Translations under genes and position numbers: made by a program
NCBI GenBank assembly: GCA_018902765.1
Contig: JAHIQC010000317.1
Span: forward strand, 1 to 5,097
From: Actinomycetota bacterium
GTDB lineage: Bacteria > Actinomycetota > Coriobacteriia > Anaerosomatales > JAHIQC01
DNA: 5,097 nucleotides
Direction of reading: 5' to 3'
The notes under the pieces: model-generated
Told to the model about the DNA's origin: nothing
The model's input: the letters and a program-made list of their open reading frames with translations, nothing else
The model's database searches: none
Shown here: positions 1 through 4,874 of the stretch, piece by piece
Layout of the letters: each line of letters starts with the position of its first letter
How positions within the stretch are numbered: position 1 is the first letter of the stretch

Positions 1-56
1 ACAGCATAACGTATCGCCGGGCGCCTGTCTTCGGGGGAATCCAAGGTTGTGTCGAA
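1..56 (-). other. Partial cassette or degenerate attC remnant at left edge
   Basis: Downstream of the attC at 51-149 (minus-strand sense) the next unit starts with TTCGAC at 56-51. Only 47 bases later, at 10-4, the minus strand reads GTTATGC preceded by ACG, which matches the RRRY core and the ACGTT context of the other five sites. A full attC does not fit in 47 bp, and I find no convincing R'' partner, although ACACAAC at 52-46 is a poor candidate. This could be an eroded attC, a deletion product, or a chance core match. No coding sequence is seen. Confidence 0.3.
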
Positions 57-149
57 CGTGTTAGGTATCAGCTGCAGTTCGCCCCGGCTGACTTCCCTGC
101 CGAGAGCATCTCACACGGGCGAACTGTCTGCTGGATACCTTTGTTCGAC
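51..149 (-). other. attC site 1 (end of methyltransferase cassette)
   Basis: The minus strand reads GTCGAAC (149-143, R'') and ends in GTTCGAC (57-51, R'), a perfect 7-bp inverted pair. Inside, GGTATC then AGC pairs with GCTGATACC, leaving one unpaired base (C on minus, G133 on +). A further 9-bp stem, CAGTTCGCC with GGCGAACTG, extends the hairpin. The apical loop of roughly 35 nt is unrelated to the other four sites, so this is a third, longer attC type. The R' flank CCTAACACGTT is shared with attC site 2. Crossover is predicted between 56 and 57. Confidence 0.9.
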
Positions 150-172
150 AGCACCACGAACCGACATCAGCG

Positions 173-997
173 TCACGCTGTTGCCGGTTTCGAAGCGGTG
201 ATCGAGAACATCAAAGGAACGTCACCGGCACCCTCCGGCAGCCTCCACAACCCGTCTTGGCCCTCCATCATGAACTCAAGCGCCTTCCACGCCACCACCG
301 GATACTCCTGCAAACGGCGAATCTGAAGGCCATTCTTCAGGAGCGAGCCGACGATCTCAGAGAACGTGTGTTGCCATGCAAAGGACTCCGCGACGAAGTC
401 AGCATCCCGGTCCGCGTAGCTGCCGTGCTCCTCGAACCGAAGCGGCTCGCGCGAGAAGTAGGGATATCGCACGCCGAGCACGGGTTCCGTTGTGACGTCG
501 TCAAAGACCGTCAGGAACGGGTGCACGTCGATGATGTGGAACACGCCGCCCGGAGCGAGCCGTGATGCGATCATCTGGGCCCATCTGTCCAAGTCTGGCA
601 GCCACATGATGGTTCCGTACGAGGTGTAGACGACATCATAGACGCCCTCAGGCACCTCGTCGGGCAATTCTCTGACGTCTGCGTGGACGAAGCGCACCGG
701 CAGGTCAAGCCGAGCCGCAATCGACCGCGCGGCCGCAACAGCGCGTGGGGAGAAATCGACGCCCATGACATCGACCGCACCCGCGAGTGCGAGTCGCAAC
801 GTGTCGATTCCGATGTGACACTGCAGATGAAGAAGCCGCTTGCCGGCAACATCACCCACAACATCCCGCGTCAGCCAGTCGAAGGGGCGGGACTCGGGAT
901 CGGCGACAAACCCATCGACGTCGTAGTCAGTTCCGGACATGTGGAGGTCCGTCCACCCGTCCCACAGCCGCAGATTGGCGGCGACTTCTTCGCGCAC
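173..997 (-). CDS. Class I SAM-dependent methyltransferase
   Basis: The predicted protein has 274 aa and is soluble, with a Rossmann-type methyltransferase fold. An N-terminal cap of about 45 residues precedes motif I (LLHLQCHIG, residues 55-63), a variant of the usual LDLGCGxG glycine loop found in a broad family of uncharacterised methyltransferases. The acidic residue ending strand 2 is D81 in GVDFS. HADVREL lies at 105-111, the motif IV region YDVVYTSYG at 120-128, and a post-motif LAPGG at 147-151. The C-terminal half probably forms the substrate pocket and ends in PLMFSITASK, common in this family. The GTG start at 997 is chosen because GGAGG sits 5 nt upstream and the cassette boundary is only 29 nt away. 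The one ATG nearby (1016) runs straight into TGA. The methyl acceptor is unknown: small molecule is more likely than DNA or rRNA, since no specificity domain is present. It ends in TGA, 23 bp before attC R''. Confidence 0.9.
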   Translation of the reverse strand: MREEVAANLRLWDGWTDLHMSGTDYDVDGFVADPESRPFDWLTRDVVGDVAGKRLLHLQCHIGIDTLRLALAGAVDVMGVDFSPRAVAAARSIAARLDLPVRFVHADVRELPDEVPEGVYDVVYTSYGTIMWLPDLDRWAQMIASRLAPGGVFHIIDVHPFLTVFDDVTTEPVLGVRYPYFSREPLRFEEHGSYADRDADFVAESFAWQHTFSEIVGSLLKNGLQIRRLQEYPVVAWKALEFMMEGQDGLWRLPEGAGDVPLMFSITASKPATA

Positions 998-999
998 GG

Positions 1000-1006
1000 A
1001 CTCCTC
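1000..1006 (-). promoter_or_regulatory. Ribosome binding site deciding the methyltransferase GTG start
   Basis: GGAGGAG on the minus strand ends three bases before GTG 997. Its GGAGG core is five bases from the start. It is the only purine-rich tract in the 29-nt leader. Confidence 0.6.
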
Positions 1007-1020
1007 CGAATCACATGTCT

Positions 1021-1105
1021 GCCCAACGTGTTAGGCATAACCTGCGGCGCAGGCGCCTGCAGATCAGTCTACCTTCTGGCCGTCAGGTTGAAGCCTTTGT
1101 TGGGC
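1021..1105 (-). other. attC site 2 (end of HD-GYP cassette)
   Basis: R'' GCCCAAC (1105-1099) and R' GTTGGGC (1027-1021) are perfect complements. Internally GGCTT-C-AACCTG pairs with CAGGTTATGCC, leaving one unpaired base (G1090 on the + strand) and one mismatch. A second stem includes CGGC with GCCG. The site is 85 bp and close to attC site 3: I count 11 differences in 85 aligned bases by eye. Crossover is predicted between 1026 and 1027. Confidence 0.93.
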
Positions 1106-1140
1106 GGAGGCACCCCAAGCCACCCGAGGGCTTCTAATGG

Positions 1141-1632
1141 TCAGCGCAATGGCTCGCCTTGCGTGCCTTGCCCATCCAGCTCCCGAAAGAAGGCCGTCAC
1201 TACCCGGGGGTCGAAATGCTGGCCCGACTCCTCGAGCAACTTCTCTCGAACTTGCGCTTTGCTCCAAGCGGGCCGGTATGGGCGATCGTTGGATAAGGCG
1301 TCCCAAACATCGACGACAGCGAAGATCCTGGCTGACAGAGGTATCTGCTCACCTTTCAAGCCCCGAGGATAGCCAGAGCCATCCCATCGCTCATGGTGGC
1401 AGTAGGGAATGTCGAGCGCGCGGCCGAGATAGCCGATAGGTTCGAGCATCCGGTTTGCGTAGCCAGGATGCTCGCGCATGAGATCCCACTCGGCTACATC
1501 GAGCGGTCCCGGCTTGTGGAGAATCGCATCGGGCACGCCCATCTTCCCGATGTCGTGGAGGAGAGCACCCCTGCGCACCTCAACCAGCTCGTCTTGGGCG
1601 AACTCCATAGTCGCGGCAATGGCGACGGTCAT
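1141..1632 (-). CDS. HD-GYP domain, C-terminal part (frame-split c-di-GMP phosphodiesterase)
   Basis: From ATG 1632 this frame gives 163 aa containing most of an HD-GYP domain, the family that hydrolyses cyclic-di-GMP to pGpG and GMP. Visible motifs are LLHDIGK with HD at 26-27, REHP with H55, tandem H79-H80, DGSGYP with the GYP at 87-89, and D108 in FAVVDVWDAL. All expected catalytic and metal residues of this part are present. The family's first metal-ligand histidine lies in the preceding frame (HSQRV). The ATG overlaps the upstream TGA as ATGA (1632-1629), but there is no Shine-Dalgarno just before it. Joining the frames with a -1 shift gives HSQRVATMTVAIA, which reads as uninterrupted family sequence. 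Either one base is missing (mutation or sequencing error) or the halves are translated by coupling or frameshifting. The frame also stays open upstream to an ATG at 1695, but that portion does not resemble the family. Confidence 0.85.
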   Translation of the reverse strand: MTVAIAATMEFAQDELVEVRRGALLHDIGKMGVPDAILHKPGPLDVAEWDLMREHPGYANRMLEPIGYLGRALDIPYCHHERWDGSGYPRGLKGEQIPLSARIFAVVDVWDALSNDRPYRPAWSKAQVREKLLEESGQHFDPRVVTAFFRELDGQGTQGEPLR

Positions 1633-2411
1633 GTCGCCACTCGTTGACTGTGGCCCTCCGTCTCTTTGTCCCTCAGGTCGAGAGCATTCGACCATCCCGC
1701 GATTGTCTCGTCATAGGCGAGCACAACTTCGCTCGCTAGCCGCTCATTCTCGCTCGCCTGGTGAGTGAGCCGTCGCGACGCGCCATACACTAGCCCGAAA
1801 AGTGCCGCATAGAGCGCAGCAAAGCTTCCGAAGACACCGACGGCCACCGTTTGCCTGATCCTGTCGATTCTGGACTCGAGCTGGTCGACCGTGCTGTAGA
1901 TCTCATATGCGCCGACAATCTCGCTGCTGCCCGCAAGGCGAAGCGGGACGTAAGCCTCGAGCAGTTTCCCGAAGCGCTTGCGCTCATCCAGATTCTCTTG
2001 CTTTCCAAGGTCGCTCACCTCCGAGACGGTCCGACCCGAGAGCGCGGCGCGCAGATCGTCGTCGATGCCGGGACTTTGGCCGATGAGCTTCTTCGCGTTG
2101 CTATAGACGACCACCCCCTGCGGATTCCATATCTTCACCCGGGTTACGGAGCCGTTGTCCGCAGTGTCGCCCATGACGAGCCGGTCCAGCTCTGCGATTC
2201 GCGTCTCCGACACAGGCCCGGCCAAGTCCTCAGGCGTGAGATGGGGGGACGCACCCGCCACGACTTGAGAGGCGGCGAGGGACGCCGTGTCGGCAACAGC
2301 ATCGCGGGTCAGCTGCGCCTGCATTACGTACCCAAGCCCCGCAGCCATGACAAGCGTGATGGTCACGCCGATGAAAGAGAAGCGGGCTAGCAGTGTCGAC
2401 GGCGCTCGCAT
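1629..2411 (-). CDS. Membrane sensor part of HD-GYP protein (N-terminal part, frame-split)
   Basis: The 260-aa product has a transmembrane helix at about 11-30, an extracytoplasmic region at about 31-187, and a second helix at about 188-210. A short linker follows, then the start of the HD-GYP domain (YDETIAGWSNALDLRDKE, residues 233-250, then H254 in HSQRV) before TGA at 1631-1629. The external region has a Cache/CHASE-like look (IWNPQGVVVYSN at 94-105, then AYVPL and VGAYEIYSTVD), suggesting ligand sensing outside the membrane; this is inference from pattern. Read through into the next frame, the whole protein would be about 423 aa with a complete catalytic domain, a normal architecture for membrane HD-GYP phosphodiesterases. 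The ATG at 2411 has GGAGGGGG upstream at a slightly long spacing of about 13 nt. On its own this fragment would be a sensor without an enzyme. Confidence 0.85.
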   Translation of the reverse strand: MRAPSTLLARFSFIGVTITLVMAAGLGYVMQAQLTRDAVADTASLAASQVVAGASPHLTPEDLAGPVSETRIAELDRLVMGDTADNGSVTRVKIWNPQGVVVYSNAKKLIGQSPGIDDDLRAALSGRTVSEVSDLGKQENLDERKRFGKLLEAYVPLRLAGSSEIVGAYEIYSTVDQLESRIDRIRQTVAVGVFGSFAALYAALFGLVYGASRRLTHQASENERLASEVVLAYDETIAGWSNALDLRDKETEGHSQRVAT

Positions 2412-2458
2412 TCGTGGAATCTCGCCCCCTCCAAGCCATTGGATTCCTACCGACCAAC

Positions 2459-2488
2459 ATCATAGGCGTTCCGGTGCGTTCAGATCAC
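2459..2488 (-). promoter_or_regulatory. Candidate promoter of the HD-GYP cassette gene
   Basis: On the minus strand TATGAT (2464-2459) resembles a sigma70 -10 box (5 of 6 bases). GTGATC (2488-2483) is a weak -35 box (3 of 6) at an 18-bp spacing. The start point would be near 2452, about 40 nt before the ATG. The unusually long leader of this cassette supports a local promoter, but the -35 is poor. Confidence 0.35.
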
Positions 2489-2489
2489 A

Positions 2490-2521
2490 GAGCCGACGGA
2501 TAGCTCCTGGCAGGAGCCGAC
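2490..2521. repeat. Perfect inverted repeat plus direct repeat upstream of HD-GYP promoter
   Basis: GCTCCTGGCAGGAGC at 2503-2517 is a perfect 7-bp inverted repeat around one central base. The octamer GAGCCGAC occurs at 2490-2497 and again at 2514-2521, 24 bp apart. Both lie just upstream of the candidate -35 box, a position suited to an activator or repressor site. No T-run follows in either direction, so it is not an intrinsic terminator. Confidence 0.4.
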
Positions 2522-2584
2522 ACGATGAACACCGCAGCAGCGCACACGGAGGCAGCCTCATTCGAGAAGACGCCACGTTCTTCC

Positions 2585-2669
2585 GCCCAACGTGTTTGGC
2601 TTAACCTGTGGCGCAGGCGCTTTCAGGTCAGTCTACCTTCTGGCCGTCAGGTTGAAGCCATAGTTAGAA
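2585..2669 (-). other. attC site 3 (end of toxin-antitoxin cassette)
   Basis: R'' TTCTAAC (2669-2663) and R' GTTGGGC (2591-2585) bracket an 85-bp hairpin. The L stem GGCTT-C-AACCTG pairs perfectly with CAGGTTAAGCC, leaving a single unpaired base (G2654 on +). The body resembles attC site 2. R'' and R' are not complementary to each other, as expected for an attC in an array, because R' carries the first bases of the next cassette. The complement of R'' matches the start of the TA cassette (GTTAGAACG). Crossover is predicted between 2590 and 2591. Confidence 0.93.
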
Positions 2670-2678
2670 CGCTCTCAT

Positions 2679-2966
2679 CTACGCGGTCAACTGCACCTTG
2701 AGCCGCTTGCCCACTGCAGTTGCCGCTCGCTCCAAGGTAGAGAGCGTCACAGAAGGATTCGCCGGATCGAGCAGGCGCTCGACAGCGGGACGACTCGTCT
2801 TCATCCTACGAGCGAGCTCGGCCTTCGTGATGTGGGCGCGCTCCATCTCCTGCGCGATCTGGAACGCGATCACACGCTTGGTCGCGACGGCCTCCGCATC
2901 GTCGAGCATGCCCTCGTCGTGCAGGAAGTCATCGAAATCACCACCTATGTGCTTCTTGTCCACCAT
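2679..2966 (-). CDS. XRE-family (HigA-like) antitoxin
   Basis: The 95-aa product probably binds and neutralises the toxin encoded just upstream and represses the shared promoter. A Cro/C1-type helix-turn-helix covers roughly residues 35-85, with helices 2-3 at TKAELARRMKTSRPAVERLL (47-66). The acidic N-terminus (GGDFDDFLHDEGMLDD, 8-23) is a plausible toxin-binding segment. ATG 2966 is preferred because GGAAGGAG ends 5 nt before it. A GTG six bases earlier (2972) would overlap that ribosome binding site. The toxin stop TGA (2971-2969) lies 2 bp upstream, so the two genes are translationally linked. Toxin-first order with an XRE antitoxin is typical of HigBA-type systems. It ends in TAG nine bases before attC. 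Confidence 0.93.
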   Translation of the reverse strand: MVDKKHIGGDFDDFLHDEGMLDDAEAVATKRVIAFQIAQEMERAHITKAELARRMKTSRPAVERLLDPANPSVTLSTLERAATAVGKRLKVQLTA

Positions 2967-2968
2967 GA

Positions 2969-3328
2969 TCACTCCTTCCGCAGGTCCGCGAGACGCTGCC
3001 TTGCCACCTTCAGGTCCGCCGCTGGCGTCTTCTGCGACTTCTTCACGAATCCGTGCAGTAGCACCATCGTGGGGCCGTCCACCGCGAAAAGCACCCTAGC
3101 GATCCCATCCGCGATATGTGAGCGGACCTCCCACAGACCGGGCTCGAGCTTACGGATGAGCGGCATCCCGAGCGGCCAACCGTATTGGACGGTCTTGACG
3201 TCGAAGCCGACGGTGCGCCGATCATCTCGTGTGAGCTTCAACAACCAGTCCCGAACGGGCTCGTTGCCCGTCGACGTGGCATAGAACACCACTGACAGGA
3301 TTGGCCGCTTGTCACCAGGATCGCTCAT
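2969..3328 (-). CDS. Gp49/HigB-like (RelE superfamily) toxin
   Basis: The 119-aa product is predicted to be a ribosome-dependent mRNA interferase of the phage-derived Gp49-like/HigB family. Diagnostic segments are VRDWLLKL (25-32), GMPLIRKLEPGLWEVRSH (54-71), ARVLFAV (77-83) and LLHGFVKKSQKTP (90-102). Basic residues R69, R78, K97, K98 and K100 are candidates for RNA binding and cleavage. ATG 3328 is chosen over an in-frame upstream ATG at 3355 because a -10 box (TACACT) ends exactly 6 nt before it, so a transcript would begin at the A of this ATG. The 3355 start would sit inside the promoter and operator. No Shine-Dalgarno precedes 3328, which fits a leaderless mRNA. The downstream antitoxin follows after 2 bp. 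Confidence 0.93.
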   Translation of the reverse strand: MSDPGDKRPILSVVFYATSTGNEPVRDWLLKLTRDDRRTVGFDVKTVQYGWPLGMPLIRKLEPGLWEVRSHIADGIARVLFAVDGPTMVLLHGFVKKSQKTPAADLKVARQRLADLRKE

Positions 3329-3334
3329 GCAAGG

Positions 3335-3362
3335 AGTGTACCACAATTGGTACATGAGGCAA
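3335..3362 (-). promoter_or_regulatory. TA promoter, apparently leaderless
   Basis: Minus-strand TTGCCT (3362-3357) and TACACT (3340-3335) are spaced by 16 bp. Six bases separate the -10 box from ATG 3328, placing the expected transcription start on the start codon. The spacer is largely filled by the palindrome at 3338-3353. Confidence 0.6.
3338..3353. promoter_or_regulatory. Palindromic operator candidate for TA autoregulation
   Basis: GTACCACAATTGGTAC has perfect 6-bp arms (GTACCA and TGGTAC) around CAAT. It overlaps the -10 box and the spacer of the TA promoter, where an XRE antitoxin bound as a dimer would block RNA polymerase. Such autoregulation is standard for HigA-type antitoxins; the assignment here is inferred from position. 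Confidence 0.6.
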
Positions 3363-3370
3363 CGGGCATT

Positions 3371-3385
3371 CTCCGGGACTCGGAG
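3371..3385. repeat. Short inverted repeat upstream of TA promoter
   Basis: CTCCGGGACTCGGAG has 5-bp arms around GGACT, between the attC end and the -35 box. There is no T-run, so it does not look like a terminator. It may be a second regulator site or chance. Confidence 0.2.
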
Positions 3386-3395
3386 GTAGCTGCCG

Positions 3396-3483
3396 TTCTA
3401 ACGTGCGTTTTGCGCCTGAGCAGGCGCTCAGCGCTTTCATCACAATACCGCTCACGGCGCTCTGCTCGAAGCGCTTGTTCGGC
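3396..3483 (-). other. attC site 4 (end of serpin cassette)
   Basis: R'' GCCGAAC (3483-3477) and R' GTTAGAA (3402-3396) bracket an 88-bp site. The L stem GCGC..GAGCAG pairs with CTGCTC..GCGC. The base corresponding to the unpaired G of the other sites is G3468 on +. Its 63-bp body (3412-3474) differs from that of attC site 5 at only four positions by eye, but it has four extra bases next to R'. Crossover is predicted between 3401 and 3402. Confidence 0.92.
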
Positions 3484-3496
3484 ATGGCGCCGTGCT

Positions 3497-4783
3497 CTAC
3501 TTCCTCGGGTCGTTGACTACCCCAAGGAACAGCATCGCGCCGCTGGCCTCGTCGACGATGGCGAAGACATACGGTCGGTCGCAGATGATCCACTTCGGCT
3601 CGGCTCGCTCAGGCGTCGCTGACCCGAGCGCCATCCCGACCACCGTGGCGGCGGCGGCTTCGGTGCCCTTCTCGTCCACCTTGACCTTGGTCTTGTGAAG
3701 AACACGGTTGATGTAGATCGGGACATCCAGTTCCGCCATGCTTGAGAACTGAGCTCTCCTGTCGTCGAACGCCCGCGGCATCCCAAGGTCGGCCAGTTGC
3801 TTGCTGAGGTCAGCCGAGAACTCAACTTCGAGCTTGGGGAGCCCAAGATACACCCTCGTCGGCTCATTGGAAGCCATCGCTCGACGCAGGTCGCGAAAGT
3901 CCGCGCCTTTCAGCCCGTCCAGCGCGACGTCGGTCTTGACGCCCGGCTTCGGCAACAGGACGTAGAAGGCGGTGTCGCCGCCCCTGTAGGGGAGCTTCGT
4001 GGCCTGAACGGTATCGTTTTCCCCGTACGGCATCGGGCCCGACTCGTGCATCATGTCGACATCGACCGTCGAGCCATCCTGCTTGTTGAAGGACTGCTTG
4101 GACGTGGACTCGTGGGTAAACGGCGAGACCCACTCCCCCTTGAAGTAGACGGCGTTCGCGAGATACAGGATTGCATTGGCGGGAACCTGATCGATCATCT
4201 TGGTAATCATGCCGTGAGTGTTATCCGAGACCCAACCATTGATGGCTCCGGGTACGTCATCCTGTGTGAAGTCGAGCGTCGAGACCTGAGCGCCGAAGTA
4301 GTCGCGGTCCGCTGCGATGAACGGCTTCTTGAACGCGATGCCCTTGCGGGCCCACAAGGAGTTGGCAATCTCAAGGGTCTGCTCAGGGCTGCGATCACCG
4401 AGTCCTCCGATAAGAGACGCCCACCCCTTGTTCGACTCCGCCGTAGTCATCGCGTCTACGTGGAGGACGTGTCGCATCTGCTCGGCTGTCTCGCCGTTCG
4501 CGCCGTTCGCGGTCATCGACAGCGCGGCGTGGACTGATGCCGGGGAGACAACCGCATTCTTGCTCGGGTCCGTGGAGGACGCCTTCGCAAGATCGAGACC
4601 GAAGTCGTTGATTGCGACGCTGAGGTCATCACTCGGCTTCGCCATTGAGTCAGCCTTGAGCGGAACACCGGATGTGGGCAGCGCGGCGCCTGTCACTGTC
4701 GGGGTCACGCATCCCGCGAGCACCACCAGTCCTAGCCCTAAGACCATGCTCCATACGACGAACGACACGACGATGCGTTTCAC
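3497..4783 (-). CDS. Serpin-family protease inhibitor, predicted lipoprotein
   Basis: The 428-aa product is a bacterial serpin. Residues 1-25 form a lipoprotein signal: VKR, a hydrophobic core, then lipobox LAGC with Cys25 as the lipidation site, followed by a Thr/Pro/Ser-rich tether to about residue 50. The serpin fold follows at about 53-428. Landmarks are NAVVSPASVHAALSM (76-90), INGWVSDNTHGMI (182-194), NAVYFKGEW (210-218), the hinge EKGTEAAAAT (371-380), the strand-5 signature ICDRPYVFAI (400-409; Tyr where Phe is usual) and the C-terminal FLGVVNDP. The hinge has Thr at P14 and small alanines at P12-P9, the pattern of inhibitory serpins, which trap serine or cysteine proteases irreversibly after loop cleavage. 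GTG 4783 is preferred since GGGGGG lies 4 nt upstream and the signal peptide starts there. ATG 4810 adds nine residues and lacks a ribosome binding site. The target protease is unknown; surface defence against external proteases is inferred. Confidence 0.95.
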   Translation of the reverse strand: MKRIVVSFVVWSMVLGLGLVVLAGCVTPTVTGAALPTSGVPLKADSMAKPSDDLSVAINDFGLDLAKASSTDPSKNAVVSPASVHAALSMTANGANGETAEQMRHVLHVDAMTTAESNKGWASLIGGLGDRSPEQTLEIANSLWARKGIAFKKPFIAADRDYFGAQVSTLDFTQDDVPGAINGWVSDNTHGMITKMIDQVPANAILYLANAVYFKGEWVSPFTHESTSKQSFNKQDGSTVDVDMMHESGPMPYGENDTVQATKLPYRGGDTAFYVLLPKPGVKTDVALDGLKGADFRDLRRAMASNEPTRVYLGLPKLEVEFSADLSKQLADLGMPRAFDDRRAQFSSMAELDVPIYINRVLHKTKVKVDEKGTEAAAATVVGMALGSATPERAEPKWIICDRPYVFAIVDEASGAMLFLGVVNDPRK

Positions 4784-4787
4784 GACG

Positions 4788-4793
4788 CCCCCC
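4788..4793 (-). promoter_or_regulatory. Ribosome binding site deciding the serpin GTG start
   Basis: GGGGGG on the minus strand lies 4 nt before GTG 4783. Neither ATG 4810 nor the other upstream in-frame ATGs has a comparable tract, and those further upstream lie inside attC site 5. Confidence 0.6.
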
Positions 4794-4810
4794 TGCGACG
4801 AAGTCCCCAT

Positions 4811-4831
4811 GATGGTTGGACGCCATCCAAC
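4811..4831. repeat. Inverted repeat in serpin leader with two alternative pairings
   Basis: GTTGGA (4815-4820) pairs with TCCAAC (4826-4831) around CGCCA. Alternatively GATGG (4811-4815) pairs with CCATC (4823-4827). It lies 28-48 bases upstream of the GTG start, within the untranslated leader. It has no T-run. A role in controlling serpin translation is possible but unproven. Confidence 0.35.
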
Positions 4832-4874
4832 AAAGCGGGGTTCACGGAATCGCACATCACCCACGACGAGCTCT

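Larger units (their letters stand above)
57..1026 (-). mobile_element. Gene cassette carrying methyltransferase
   Basis: The 970-bp unit starts with TTGGGC at 1026 and contains one gene (start 997, stop 173) and attC site 1. Its leader is only 29 nt and shows no promoter, so expression probably depends on upstream transcription. The cassette's first core (GTTGGGC) does not fully match the complement of its own R'' (GTTCGAC): two of seven bases differ, unlike the two cassettes upstream of it in the array, whose ends match exactly. Confidence 0.8.
1027..2590 (-). mobile_element. Gene cassette carrying split HD-GYP protein
   Basis: The 1564-bp unit starts TTGGGCGGA at 2590 and ends with an R'' whose complement is GTTGGGCGGA, so the two ends match over ten bases including the G before the crossover. 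This is strong evidence that start and attC belong to one original circular cassette. The 179-nt leader is long for a cassette and holds a candidate promoter and a perfect inverted repeat. Confidence 0.85.
2591..3401 (-). mobile_element. Gene cassette carrying a toxin-antitoxin pair
   Basis: The 811-bp unit begins TTAGAACG at 3401, and its R'' complement reads GTTAGAACG, matching over nine bases including the G before the crossover. It contains its own promoter, toxin, antitoxin and attC, and is therefore self-sufficient. TA cassettes with their own promoters are known stabilisers of large sedentary arrays. Confidence 0.87.

Noticed and set aside
1..60. attI or integrase-proximal end at the left edge
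   Set aside because: All genes and attC sites run leftwards, so the left edge is the distal side of the array. attI and intI should be to the right, and no integrase-like sequence is visible.
683..1372. Long plus-strand open frame of 229 codons
   Set aside because: It runs through attC site 2, overlaps the methyltransferase and HD-GYP genes on the other strand, and shows no family features or proper start. It is a shadow of high-GC coding sequence, as are the other plus-strand frames at 1851-2390, 2832-3284, 3797-4537 and 4317-5057.
2459..2561. Small minus-strand frame of 33 codons in the HD-GYP leader (ATG near 2561)
   Set aside because: It has no ribosome binding site and its composition is Arg/Leu/Cys-rich and unlike a real protein. 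It also overlaps the palindrome and promoter candidate.
3371..3385. Intrinsic terminator between serpin attC and TA promoter
   Set aside because: The hairpin has only a five-pair stem and no T-run on either side.
4815..4831. GTTGGAC...ATCCAAC as a miniature attC
   Set aside because: The cores fit GTTRRRY and RYYYAAC, but on this strand in the reverse order and only five bases apart, with no L boxes or stem. It is better described as a simple hairpin.
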